Assembly: GCF_020520425.1 (NCBI RefSeq)
Contig: NC_079488.1
Location: 6,425,747-6,489,746, forward strand
Direction of reading: 5' to 3'
Source: Spinacia oleracea
Lineage: Eukaryota > Streptophyta > Magnoliopsida > Caryophyllales > Amaranthaceae
DNA length: 64,000 bases
Below are positions 33,853-46,373 of this stretch, piece by piece (position 1 is the stretch's first letter; every line of letters begins with the position of its first letter). Under the pieces are notes generated by a model. The model saw nothing but the letters and a program-made list of their open reading frames with translations, ran no database searches and was not told the origin of the DNA. Made by a program: the position numbers and the translations under genes.

Positions 33853-34048
33853 AGTTCCCCTGATATGGAGCCCATGCTCCCCCTGATAAGAAGCACTGGC
33901 TTCCCCTGATATGGAACCAAGGTTCCCCCTGATAAGAAGCACTGGCTTCCCCTGATATGGAACCAAGGTTCCCCCTGAAATGAAGCACTGGCTTCCCCTG
34001 TTATGGAGCATTGACTCCCCCTGTTATGAAGCACTGGCTTCCCCTCTT
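33853..34048. repeat. 46-bp tandem repeat in the LTR (TTCCCCTGATATGGAACC)
   Basis: About four copies of a 46-bp unit made of two 23-bp half-units, each with TCCCC and a GAAGC/GAACC hairpin-like arm. The same array recurs at about 39923-40118 in the 3' LTR. Confidence 0.85.
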
Positions 34049-34129
34049 CGTAGGAGACGTCCTACCATGTTTTCCTGTAAAGTCCTGACGACCAGAATAA
34101 TACTGTTAAAAGGAAAAAGGTTAATGAAA

Positions 34130-34285
34130 TAATGTTCCTGAAATGATGTTCCTGAAATGATGTTCCTGAAATAATATTCCTGAAATAATGTTCCTGAAAT
34201 GATGTTTCTGAAATGACGTTTCTAAAATTATGTTTCTGAAATGATGTTTTCGAAATGATGCTTCTGAAATGATGATTTATTAAAT
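34130..34285. repeat. 14-bp tandem repeat in the LTR (TTCCTGAAATGATG)
   Basis: Ten or so copies of a 14-bp unit, progressively diverged to the right. It recurs at about 40198-40355. Confidence 0.85.
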
Positions 34286-34688
34286 GTTTTACTATATTCT
34301 ATTCTCCCTGTGTTATTAATAAAATGAATTGAAATGATGTTACGATGCTAGGGTAACTTGTTACTGAGTCTTCGGCTCACCGTTTTGTTTTCCGTTTTAG
34401 GTACTGCTGGGGACCACGGAAACGAGTAGTGGCGAGGATTTCACTATGTTCACCTAAGTTACTGTTAAGTTGTAACAAGTTTAAGTGAAGATTCTTGATT
34501 AAGTTACGTACTTTGATTAAGGAATTGAGAAGGATTATTATGTTAATTTTGGAGTTTAATAGCTTATGATTGATGGTTGCCTTGTAATTCCCAAGAGGGA
34601 GTTACGGCAGTAATGTCCCGACCGAATTAGGATGTTTCCGCTGCTAAGTATTCCTTAATAAGTGAATTAGAGGTCGGGGCGTTACAGT

Positions 34689-34703
34689 TTGGTATTCAGA
34701 GCA
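34689..34703 (+). promoter_or_regulatory. Primer binding site of the gag-only element
   Basis: TTGGTATTCAGAGCA, two bases after the LTR, is the initiator tRNA-Met type TGGTATCAGAGC with one inserted T. Confidence 0.75.
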
Positions 34704-34914
34704 AAGGTTCTGGACCATAAGTGCTAAACCTTACGGGTTTTGCGCATAGTAGAATTCAATAGGCTTTAAGCAAAGACTTTTTAAGGAATAAGTTAAAAAG
34801 AATATGTTAAAATCATGTTAAGTTAAAATAAAATGAGTGTGAGTGTAGGAACGGGCTGAATAGGGGATTATTTTCCTATTATGTATGTTTTCCTGATTGA
34901 GCATGTTATGCAGA

Positions 34915-36084
34915 ATGTCGACTATCGTGGTGACTAACGATATTAACGACGGAGCACACAACGAGCACAACGTCCATGTCAACGATGACACTATCTACGA
35001 GGATGTTGCCCACGATGATCCCTATGACGATCAACCTATCGAAGATCACAAAGAAAGGATGGAACGATTAGAAACCGTTAGCACGATGTTAGCTGAATTA
35101 ATCAAAGATTCTCAGAAAAAGAAATCGACGAATGCGAACGAAAATGCGTCAATGTTCAAGAAGTTTTCATCCCTGAACCCACCATCTTATGATGGCAAGC
35201 CCGACCCTGTAGAATTCGAGGATTGGATTAACCGCATAGATCAGTTGTTTGAAACCTTGCAATGTCCTAAGGAATGGAGAGTCGATTTCGCCGTGTTTTA
35301 CTTAACGGGTCAAGCAAGTTTATGGTGGAAAGTTAATAAGGAAAGGAAGAATGAGCCTAGATTTGGTTGGACCGAACTGCAAAAGTTACTGAGAGATAAG
35401 TTTTATCCACCATCTTTGAGGAAACAAAAGGAAGACGAGTTTCTACACTTGCAACAAGGAACAATGAGTGTTATGGAATATGCAAACAAGTTCATGGAAT
35501 TGTCAAGATTTGCACCGGAGCTGGTATCAACAGAGCAATCCAGGATGAACCGTTTTGAGCGAGGTCTTCATTTGAAATACCAAGATAGATTGGCAACTCA
35601 AAGGTTTACTTCCTATCAAAATATGGTTGATATTGCAGTTAATGTTGAACGAGTTGTATTACTTCGAGAAGCACAAAATGTTGGTGATAAAAGGAAGAAT
35701 GATAATCAAAACCATGGAGGAGCTAAAAGGCCAAACCAAGGAAACCATAATCATAGAAGGAACGATAGTAGAGACCAAGGTTATAACGATAGAGCAACTC
35801 GTAACGTATGGTGTGCCAAGTGTGGGAAGAGAAACCACACTGAAAACGAATGTCGTGCAGGAACGAAAACGTGTTATCGATGTGGAGGGAAAGATCATTT
35901 CGTCAGAGACTGTCCTAAACCACCTCCCACGAATACTGGAAGAGCAACCTCGACCAATCATGAACGAAACAACAACAATGCTAGGGTTAATCATGACCCA
36001 CCACGACCACCAATATCTGGAAAGGCTTACATGATGAGAGCTGACGAAGAAGATGACGCCAACGCTGATACTATTTCAATTTAG
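34915..36084 (+). CDS. Gag protein of the non-autonomous Gypsy element
   Basis: An intact 389-codon frame from ATG 34915 (another in-frame ATG at 34903 is possible) to TAG at 36082. An acidic N-terminal region is followed by the retrotransposon gag core (FYLTGQASLWW near 35296, then the FYPPSLRKQKEDEF region). After a basic linker come two perfect CCHC knuckles: CAKCGKRNHTENEC at 35812-35853 and CYRCGGKDHFVRDC at 35872-35913. The reading frame ends without entering a protease, where related elements continue into pol. Preservation of the frame next to a missing pol suggests selection or recency. It should form the particle that packages its own RNA. Confidence 0.92.
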   Translation: MSTIVVTNDINDGAHNEHNVHVNDDTIYEDVAHDDPYDDQPIEDHKERMERLETVSTMLAELIKDSQKKKSTNANENASMFKKFSSLNPPSYDGKPDPVEFEDWINRIDQLFETLQCPKEWRVDFAVFYLTGQASLWWKVNKERKNEPRFGWTELQKLLRDKFYPPSLRKQKEDEFLHLQQGTMSVMEYANKFMELSRFAPELVSTEQSRMNRFERGLHLKYQDRLATQRFTSYQNMVDIAVNVERVVLLREAQNVGDKRKNDNQNHGGAKRPNQGNHNHRRNDSRDQGYNDRATRNVWCAKCGKRNHTENECRAGTKTCYRCGGKDHFVRDCPKPPPTNTGRATSTNHERNNNNARVNHDPPRPPISGKAYMMRADEEDDANADTISI

Positions 36085-38075
36085 TTCTTATGTACGTTTG
36101 AACCTAAGTTTCCTGTTTTAGATTTGAATCATGTCATAGATATTTTGTCAAGGACATGTTATGAAATGTTTAAGGATCATTAATGTCCTCAAGGAAGTTT
36201 ATGAAAGAATTAATAAAAGCATGATTTTGTGGATATGAATTGTTTTAAGGAACTTTTATGTTTATGAATTATTTAAGGTTGATTTTTAGAGTATCGAAAG
36301 AGCATGAGTTGGTATTTAAGGATGAATGATATAGTACAAGAAGAGTGTGAGTTTGTGTTTCATAAAAGGTGAGTCACCGCTTAAATCAAGGTTATTCAGG
36401 GTTCAAAGCATTTAAGTTATGATTAAGATTGATTTATGGGTTATTTTCCCGCACCCTTCATAATGATTGTTTTGTGGTTATAAGCACTTAAGTGTATTTT
36501 CAGATATGTTAAGGAAGCTAAGCTAGAATATTAAAAAGGTTATGCAAAAATATTATGTGATCGAGACCAAACATGATTTATGGTGAAAATATAAAATTGA
36601 GGTTACACATGGAGTTCTGAGGATTATACCGAAGGAAGTAATCAGGAATTAGTCAGTCAATAAAGTTGATGGTGTTTTCAGTATACCTTTCCGCATCATT
36701 TATAGGGATTGTTTTTGAAAGAATGCTTGATTATCTCCATAAAGAAAGCTAAGCGAGAGAATAAAGGTTTTGCAAAATGTTAGATGGAAAACATGATTTA
36801 TGGTGATCGAAAAGATGAAACTAAGCTTACATAAAGTTTGGGGATCTTACCAATGTAAGTTATCGAGAATTAGTCTGTCTATGAGGTTGATGATATCAAT
36901 GAATGTTATGAAGTTCGAAAAGAATTATGATTGAGGAATGCAATGGAGTGAAGAAAAGAAATCGACAAAATGACATGTCTGCAAAACTAGGTAGTCTGAA
37001 CTAAGTTTTCTGGGAGCTAGATTATTTCTTATAAAGGCACGCTTGATGGTTTAGCACTATCCGCCAAAATCCGAGGTTTGTCGACTTAAGACAATAAGGA
37101 TAAGTAGCGAATGTCGTACGTCTACGATATATTTCCTGTCACGTGAATGGACTCGAACCCCTGCAACGAACGTAGTCAACGAAGTTGTTTAACGCATAAG
37201 AAAAGATCGAAGGTCGGAATCAAAACGAATCAAATAACAAAAGTCAACGACAACATTCCTGCAACAAAGAGGCCAATAGCAAATGAAAGTGAAATGTCTC
37301 TAATTATTTTTCCATGAACGATATGATGTATGAATTACTATGTTTTCTATGAATGATTATGTTATGGTCAACCATGCTCGTGTGTTAGATGTTATGCTTA
37401 TGTTGAATTTGAAATGTTCACATGAATTATGTCTCTATGATATGGATTATGTTTATGCTGACATGGCATGATTGTACTAGTAGTCTAATTGTTAAACATG
37501 GAAGCCGCCTCCGATGGAAGTTCTCCTGAGCTCAGAGTACGAGATTGATATAATAAATGACTTTTACAAATTATTCGAGTATTGGAATTGGTTGATAAAT
37601 ATTTATTTTCACTACATATACGTATATTTTCAGAATTATAATTTAATTCTCATTAAAAGTTACTATTTTCGGTAGAAAATACTTTCAAACAAGATATCAC
37701 AAAGTAAAATGGGAGCCTAGTCTAAGCTAACAATTTGCCCCTTTTATGTTCTTTGCTCCTCGATCCTATTTTATGAAGTAAGTAGAGATACGAAAGATGA
37801 TGGCGGAATGTAATTGACCTTAATGACGATTAAGGATTAATATATAATTTTGCCCCTTTTGTATTCTTTACTCTTCGATTTTGGGTCTCGAGTTGAAGCG
37901 GAATCCAAAAAGATGATGGCGGAATGAAGGCTAGACATTGTCAGAATTGAAATTGTGAGATCTTGGTTTTAAAATAAAACACCATACTTTCATTCGAGTG
38001 TTTTCAATTTCATCAATCATTTTTAAATCTAATTTTCAAGTTTCGAGGACGAAACTTTTTCTAAGGGGGTAAGAA
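36085..38075 (+). other. Non-coding 3' internal region of the gag-only element
   Basis: Two kilobases with no supported frame. Two diverged direct repeats are visible: a ~240-bp unit (about 36440-36675 and 36680-36915, sharing GGGATTG/ATGATTG, AAAACATGATTTATGGTGA and GAATTAGTC) and a ~110-bp unit (about 37735-37810 and 37850-37925, sharing TTTGCCCCTTTT and GATGATGGCGGAATG). It ends with GAGGACGAAAC and the polypurine tract. I see no pol remnant. Confidence 0.7.
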
Positions 38076-40756
38076 TGTAATACCCTGAATTTTTAAAACT
38101 CGATTAATTATGCTTAATTATTTTTATTTAGCTTAAAATCGTTTTAAATCCTAATTTCGAATTTTATTTTAATTAACGAAGTTTTACTTCGCTTGAATTT
38201 TTAATATTGTTACACGATTTATTATTTTTCAGATCCTATGATTTAATTTCAAATTTTACGAGCTTAAGCTACTTTTTAAATATTAGATATTTTGTAATTT
38301 ATTTCGAACTTTTAATAAATCCAAAACGTTCTTATTTTATTCAAAAACTATATATATATATATTTATTTTTCGTTAACGATATTTTTTTATAAATAATTA
38401 TTTCAAAACTTGGTTAAACATTTCTATTCTAATTAATTTCCTAAAAATAGCCCCAATTTTCTGAAAATTATCCAACATTGTGGAATTACCAAAATGCCCT
38501 TTTGACCCATGGAAACCAAGTCAACCATTCCTTTCTCCTCTCTCTCTCTGTCGTGTGATTTGGGCAAATGGCAGCCATGGTGCTTGCCATCTAATCTATC
38601 TAATGTTTGTAGCCTTGCTTATTCACTTCCCTAAATTCCTAGATTTCATTACTCATCACCTACTTTCCTACATTTGTCATCTTCAACTTTTGCAATTGAG
38701 ATCATCACTTACGTAGATGAACAAATCCATTGCTATAAATAGCTGTCCAATTAGACTGAAATTTCAACCTCAAACCACCAACAAACAATAAACATTTTAA
38801 TTTCAATATCAATTTTGAATTTTGATTTTTGATTTTTGATTTCTAATTTACCTCTTTAATTAATTCAAGAACCACCACAACCACCACCGACAACCGCCAC
38901 CACCACCATCGTGACTACCGCACCTCGATCACCACCCGACGCCACCACATCCACCCAATACCACCACACACTTCCTTCGCCACCCCCACACCCCTCGCCT
39001 TTCTCCTCCTCACTCGCATTCCCCTGCTTTCCTCCCTCACTTGCGCCCAGCCCCTCCCTCTTCGCGCAAACCACCGCCGCACAACACCCTTGCGCTGCTG
39101 TGCTGCGACGCCTCTCCTGTGATACACCACCCACGTCGGCCACTGCCCAACCACCCATTTTCTTCTCCTTTGTGCCGCTGCTTGCTCCCCCTCCTTCGTT
39201 CTCTTCGGCTCCCTCTTTTACGTGAAAAACCAAAAATACAATTTGGTATTTTTCTTCTCCCTTATTGCTCTCCTCTAGGCCCAACACTATTATAGCCCAA
39301 TAATAATAAGTAAAGTTTTTATCCATTCTTAAGTGACGTTACTTTGTAAAAAGAAAATGATAGTTACTTTAATATTGCTATATTTAAGAACTTAAAATTT
39401 GGATTTTAATTTCTTGATTAAATTATATTTTAAATTTTATGAACTTATAAACTATAAATATTATTTAGAAAGTATTAATTTTCTTTAAAAAAAAAAAAAA
39501 TGTTTATCGTTTTAATATTAATTCAACAATTTGACTTTTGAAAGAATTCGGACTCGGAGCTCAGGAAGAACGAACCAACGAAAAAGGCTTAGCAAATCGC
39601 AGAATTGAGGTAACGGTTATTGCTAGTACCCGCATTCCCTTCGAAATGTATTTATGAATGATGTTATGAATGATTGATGTTTTATAATGATGTTTTATGA
39701 ATTGCGGGATTACAAGTATGATTTGATTGAATTGTTTTACGATAATGCAGCTTTATGCAAAGTATTAATTTAATGAATTATTATTATTCCTGAAAGAAAT
39801 GATTTTATGAAATAACGAGATTTAATGGTTTATTGAACCACCCTGAATGATTGAGATTTTCCTGATTAATGTTCGATTAAAAGAAATGTAAACATGATAA
39901 ATAAAAGTGTAAGAACTGGTCAAGTTCCCCTGATATGGAGCCCATGCTCCCCCTGATAAGAAGCACTGGCTTCCCCTGATATGGAACCAAGGTTCCCCCT
40001 GATAAGAAGCACTGGCTTCCCCTGATATGGAACCAAGGTTCCCCCTGAAATGAAGCACTGGCTTCCCCTGTTATGGAGCATTGACTCCCCCTGTTATGAA
40101 GCACTGGCTTCCCCTCTTCGTAGGAGACGTCCTACCATGTTTTCCTGTAAAGTCCTGACGACCAGAATAATACTGTTAAAAGGAAAAAGGTTAATGAAAT
40201 AATGTTCCTGAAATGATGTTCCTGAAATGATGTTCCTGAAATAATATTCCTGAAATAATGTTCCTGAAATGATGTTTCTGAAATGACGTTTCTAAAATTA
40301 TGTTTCTGAAATGATGTTTTCGAAATGATGCTTCTGAAATGATGATTTATTAAATGTTTTACTATATTCTATTCTCCCTGTGTTATTAATAAAATGAATT
40401 GAAATGATGTTACGATGCTAGGGTAACTTGTTACTGAGTCTTCGGCTCACCGTTTTGTTTTCCGTTTTAGGTACTGCTGGGGACCACGGAAACGAGTAGT
40501 GGCGAGGATTTCACTATGTTCACCTAAGTTACTGTTAAGTTGTAACAAGTTTAAGTGAAGATTCTTGATTAAGTTACGTACTTTGATTAAGGAATTGAGA
40601 AGGATTATTATGTTAATTTTGGAGTTTAATAGCTTATGATTGATGGTTGCCTTGTAATTCTCAAGAGGGAGTTACGGCAGTAATGTCCCGACCGAATTAG
40701 GATGTTTCCGCTGCTAAGTATTCCTTAATAAGTGAATTAGAGGTCGGGGCGTTACA
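38076..40756 (+). repeat. 3' LTR of the gag-only Gypsy element
   Basis: This 2681-bp LTR is nearly identical to the 5' LTR. Differences seen: a longer (TA)n, one base lost at CACCTTAC, C to T in the CCA patch, a poly-A length change, an extra A near 39585, and C to T near 40661. TATA box at 38733. Confidence 0.95.
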
Positions 40757-41459
40757 GTACCAAAGTTATTTTTCAATTCAAATATGGTATGCGAACCATC
40801 AAATAGTTGTAATTAGTTATAGCTTATCCTATTTGAAGAAAATGGTGCCTCCCACGGAGATTTTCAAGACGGACTTTGAAGTCAAAGCTTCAAGATGAAG
40901 TCGGGCCATACTATATCACATTTATCTTATGCATGTTTTAAGTTATTTATTGCTTTTAAATATGTCTTAAAATGCATGAGATCAAAAGCTTGATTATGTT
41001 GCATGATTAAGGATTTTAGTTCACTTAAAATCTAACCAACATAGTAAGAGCCTTAAGTTCCAAACTTAAAAATTGAGTTAAAAGGTGCCATGCCAAAATA
41101 TACACTTGCTTGGATATCCTTTACATCAATCTAGTAATAGTTTTCGCTCAGCGAGGTGTTACTTATTGGTCCTAAAGGGGCAAGGTACACAAATAATTGT
41201 GAGTACATGTTAGTTTTGGTGAAACTCAACGATATAAGTAAGGAGTCCTTTTATGTCGTGGCAAAATCGATAGGTTTACCTAATAAGTTCTTAGACGTAC
41301 TTATCAACCAAGAATAGTTTCTAGACTATTAGCAAAAGGTTTTTGCTTACCTAAGATGTTTTAGGATTAAGTCGACAAACTGTGCTTAGTTCTTCAATGA
41401 TTTTAGGATCTTGGAATCATTTTATTCACACCTGCCGGAACAATAAAATCGAATAAAAT

Positions 41460-44400
41460 GCTAATAACTTGTTTGAATTGCATGGTTGCTTTAATTTCAA
41501 GTTATTATTCATGATAAATGTTTAGACTTTGCATGCTTCAATGTATGTTTTAATTATTGTTTATAATTAAATATCTTGCAATGCAATAAATCCTTTTAGA
41601 AAGGTAACAGTAAATTTCCTCGATTGGTAGTGAATCCAAGAACGATTCACGGAAATGAGAGAAAGTGAGCAATTTAAAATGTACGTTTCTTTTAGCGACT
41701 TTTATGGTTGTTTTCGAATATCAAAATCGAATGGCAAACCAATTGGTGCTTGTGAATTCGAAATACAATGTAGTTTTGAGATCATAAAGCATTGAGTTTA
41801 ATACGCTCAGCTTTACCAATGGTTAACAACCTAATATCTTTGTCCATTTAATTCTCGAATGAGTCTAGTCCCTAGACATTCGAATAGATCGATGCTTAGA
41901 GAACTTTAGAAGCTTCTGGTAAGATCATCTAGTTGAAACAGAATATTCAACATAAATTAAATAGAAAGAACCTTGTTGGAGTGACATTGGACATGTCTAA
42001 CAAAATATAAAAGTCAACACTAGAGAAATCAATTCTTAAGGCTATAAGAAAGGGTACAAGAAATAGGAAAACAAAGGAACAAATGAAAGGAATTTACGAT
42101 TTCGTTTCTACCTATAAGTTTATGTTTAAAGAGAAGTGACCTAGCAATCAAACTTCCTTGGTATCATATACCGCTTGAGGTTCTTACTTCGGTAATAACT
42201 CAAACAATGGAAGCTAGGATACACTAATGACCTACAAGTGGGAAATGAAGCATGGCATTGCTACATTAATTGTAGGGTCATCTAAGTTTGTTTTAAGTCC
42301 TTTCAAAGGCTGGAACTTAATGGCTATTTTGTTCCATAATCAGCATACCTAAATTTCTGCTTCAAACACAAAAAGACTCACATTCAAGAAAAACAAAAAC
42401 AATGTTTGTTTGTTTATTTGAATGAAATGGTCAATTACAGGTTGAGTCAATATGCTTGATTAAAACAAACAACTCTTTAAAGAACTTTACTAGGTTCAAA
42501 TCAACCCCTTGATTTGAGTTCCACTAATCTTTGGCATTGTTGCTTAGACCATATCAATAAGTTAACATTCAAAAGCTCTATTTTGATGGACTTTTGAAAG
42601 TTGATTTATTTCTAGATCATTTTAAGACAACTAGTCTTACTTGTTGAAAGTAACAAAAGATATGAACTATTGTTAGAACGCCTAGACAATAGAGTTCAAA
42701 GCTAAAGAAAGATTTTATGACTTTATTATTTCACATGGATTTGAGTGAATATAGGTTTATTTACTCAAATGTGATATAAGTTGAATCTGTTTGGCTAGTT
42801 CAAAGATTCAGAAGTATAAAATCCACTTGGCAAGAAATCATAAAGATCTAGGTTAGATCATGTTGATGATTACTTGAGACCAAATATGATCATCAATGAT
42901 TGTGTGTTGTAATTTCACAATCTAGGTCCATAAGTTATGGCATATCTTAGTTGGAATAATCGATGTCAATTGGTACTTGATTCGATTAATGATGAATCAT
43001 AAAGGCTTTTCCTATAATTTCTAAAACAAAATGATCAACTACCACCAAACTAAACCAAATTCGTCAAAGCTATTGAAAAGTAATTTCAGAATAACTTTTC
43101 ATAAAATATATCTAGAGAGTTCCTAAACTCAGTGGGAGCTTAGTGTTTTTCATTCGACAAACTAAGGCCCAAGTATAGATATATGTTTCATTGTGATTTA
43201 TTCAAATGAGACACAAGGGTATTGTTTCTACCACGAATTTTTGAGAACATAATGTTTGTTTGCTCGAAATGATGTCCTTTTGGAGATTCGTTTCCAAAAT
43301 GACAAGTGGGAGAAAATAGACCTCGAAAGTCTTCGAGGCGAACAACAAACATAAACGGACATTCCGGAGGCTTTTCGAAGTGCTTCAGAAAATCCGGACT
43401 TATTCTTTAAGGACTTTAGAAGTGGCTTTAAAGAATAGACATCTCTTAGAAGACTTTACAAGTGCTTCAAGGAGAACAGAATATTCAAAGGACTTTCAAG
43501 TGGCTATTGATATTCTATTGTTTGATGTTCTATACCCTAGTAGGCATAGAGTTCAAGTCACTGGAACTATGAGATTCTTCTATTAGATAGTGAAGAAACG
43601 TGGAGTTCAGGTCATTGAAGCTATGCGATTCTTCCATTAGATAGTGAAGAAACCTACAACTTGCAATCAAACTATTATCATGTAGATTAATGAGTTTGTG
43701 ACTTGTAAGAAAGCTATGACGAAACCCAGATTCCCTAAAATGGTTAGAGGCCATATATAGACTCAAATGTTTTAAATGGTTAGAGGCCATAAAACATACT
43801 CAATGTTTTGATGACAAAATTGAAATTTTGTTGATTTGCAAGAATAGTTTCACACCTATTGGTTGCAAGTTTGTTTTAAGGATAAAAACCATCAAACATG
43901 GAATTGTGTTCACGCACAAAGCTAGATTAGTTCTAAAAGGTTACAAGCAAATTTATGGCATGGATTGTGTTGAAACCTCATGCATAATCGTAATGCTCAA
44001 GTCTATAATTCAAGCAATGATTGCATATCGGTACATATGGCAATTGGATGACAAAACGTATTCCTCAATCAAATGTTGGAATAAACTATGTACATGGTAT
44101 GTCATAGGATTTGTGGATCCAAATAAATGCTTAAAAAGGAAAGCTAGCTTATAAAATCTAAGTACAGATTTAAGCAAGCAATTGGGAATTGGAACTGTAT
44201 TTTAAGTGAAGCTAATAAGCATTTTAGTTTCATAAAATATACATGATTCTTATAGATATATAAGAAGTTTAGTGGGAGTACTTAAAACTTAATTGGTCCT
44301 ATGTGTATTACACACATATCTCTCTATTGTGAAATAACATTCAAATGCTAATGACTTAGATTTGAAATAATTCATCGATGATGGACCATGGCGAAACTTA

Positions 44401-45600
44401 GTACATACTGGGTATTAAGATCTATTTACAAAGATCTTATGATATTGTTTTGGATTAAGTAATGGCATTTACTAAATCAAACACGAAAGTCTCCATTGGA
44501 GATATTCGACCCATGTGAATAAATCTAAGTAAAGAATGTTTGAACTATGTATAAGCATTTACTAAGTTAAACATCCAAGGATCTAAGTAAGATTCTTAAC
44601 CTATATTATATGTCAAAGAATTTAGCTGGATTTAGTATCTACTGAAACTAGATGAGCTAAAGTTACATGAATAGAATTCAATTGGGAATTATTCTGCAAA
44701 AGAATTTATCATGTATGATATAATATGAGGATCGCCAAAAACGTATCGTATGACTTTAGGCATGACGAACATATACCAATCTCTATTGATCTAAGTGAAG
44801 ATCAACTAGATTGAGATCAAGAATACTTATGATACTTGAAAAGGTACATAGGAATAGTTCTTGATTCAAGGAAACAAAGATATGCTAAATATTGATGCTA
44901 CACGCATAAACACTGGCAAAGGATCAAGCAAGACCCTTTGGAGTTAACCATTGATAAGGACGAGCTATAGAGCATCGTGTTTTGAAAATGGCAACATGGG
45001 TTGGAGACCATGAGTTGTTGCGTGGGAAATTAAAATAATAATTTCTATGTTCCAAGATATAGTTGGAGAATCTTCCACATATCTATGAACTGCCTGGATA
45101 GGTAAATCCAAACAAAGCATCACTAGCAACCTATACAGTTGAAGTAAAAGTAATTATTGCCTAAGAAGCAATAAAACAGGGTTGTTTAAAGTTCTTCACT
45201 GAACTTGGGTAGATCACCTATCTGCTGGCTTGATGGTTCTTCATTGAAAAATGCGTACAACCACTCTTGAAGCAAGAAAAACGTCTGCTAACTTGATGGT
45301 TCTTCATTGAAAAATGAGTAAAACCACCATCGAAGTAAGAAAGACTAGATCACATAATAAACAAACTCGAAAAGATCTTATCATCATATCTCGAAGAACA
45401 TTCGATGAAAAGGATATTAAGATTGGAAAAGCATGATAACTAAACCTATGCAACAAGTGAGAAGCAACACTCACATTGTGGCACTGGAAATCAAGCATAG
45501 CTTTGAATTCCATGAACTGTTTTTAAAGATGGGTTTGAGGCCCATGGTTATAAAACATTGGGGTTGAAAATTTATCATATATGAAATGTGTTTTCATATT
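41460..45600 (+). pseudogene. Decayed Copia gag-pol relic
   Basis: Scattered matches to the intact element keep the right order: GGGAAATGAAGCATGGCATTG (42240, compare 10329), the AATGACAAGTGGGAGAAAA block (43298, compare 11496), RT-like sequence at about 43850-44100 (compare about 11880-12080), and a tail. Stops and frameshifts are everywhere. Short tandem duplications are embedded: a ~58-bp unit near 43550-43660 and a ~70-bp unit near 45228-45345. Nothing here can encode a working protein. Confidence 0.8.
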
Positions 45601-46373
45601 CCATTTAATCTTGGTTTAGTATTAAATGATGAGTCCCTTCAATTTGACAATATATTCAAGATAGACTGTCAGGACCAGTCCTGTGACTAAGAAATGTCTA
45701 TCAAGTGAACTTGAATGTCAAAGGTTGAAAATGGTCCCTAGTCGGAGTTTTCTATAAAATTGGACGAATAGAAAACGTTAGACGACTAGAATGCAAGATG
45801 ACTAGTAGTTCTGTTTCTTGAACTATGTGGACATGGCAATGTCATAATCATTTGCATAGATGCTTACTTTGGGAAGACTAGTATCGGACAAGACCTATGA
45901 AACTTTACTGTAAGAGATAAAAATCTGTCATAAGTAAATTTCATTAAATTATTAGACACTAAATCCTCAATACCTGAGTGATTTGAGATTACTTGTTTGA
46001 GAACTGGTTGCTTTGACGTTGACCAACCGTCGCACCGTAAAAGGAGGCTATAAAGGCAACGCTCAGGTAATCACCTATCAAACGAAGTCTAATCTCAAGA
46101 TCGCAAGATTGGGATTGTCCTCCCATAAATCGGGATGAGATGCTTAAAAGTTGTACAAGGCCACTCGGAGAGCTAGAAACTGTGAAATGCATGGCCGTGC
46201 TCGGATGAATCATAGGCTATGATTATCTGTTTATTTGATCAGTTGAACTCTGAAACCGAGGAACACCTCTGGACATAATAAGGATGACAACTCTTACCTT
46301 ATGTTCAAGAGCAAGCATCGAGCGACAAAGGAATTAGGAAATGCACACTTGTCCCTAAGGACAAGTGGGAGAC

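Larger units (their letters stand above)
32009..34686 (+). repeat. 5' LTR of the gag-only Gypsy element
   Basis: This 2678-bp LTR has a TATA box (CTATAAATAG) at 32663-32672, a (CCA)n patch (about 32800-32845), a 46-bp repeat array and a 14-bp repeat array. Frames of up to 153 codons here are low-complexity and not credible genes. Confidence 0.95.
32009..40756 (+). mobile_element. Gag-only Ty3/Gypsy element with 2.7-kb LTRs
   Basis: LTRs at 32009-34686 and 38076-40756 (TGTAATACCC to GGGGCGTTACA) differ by about two substitutions and a few 1-4 bp indels, so the pair is very young. The internal 3.4 kb holds a primer site, an intact gag and about 2 kb without coding capacity; no protease, RT or integrase is present. 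This is the architecture of the TR-GAG class of non-autonomous plant elements, which must borrow enzymes from a related Gypsy element. The right flank is the leader of a Copia copy and the left flank is unrelated Mutator-interior DNA, so the expected 5-bp duplication is absent. Confidence 0.9.

Noticed and set aside
43380..44154. Short frames that could be a small gene between the gag-only Gypsy and the Copia LTR
   Set aside because: They align in order with parts of the intact Copia gag-pol and are relics with stops and frameshifts.
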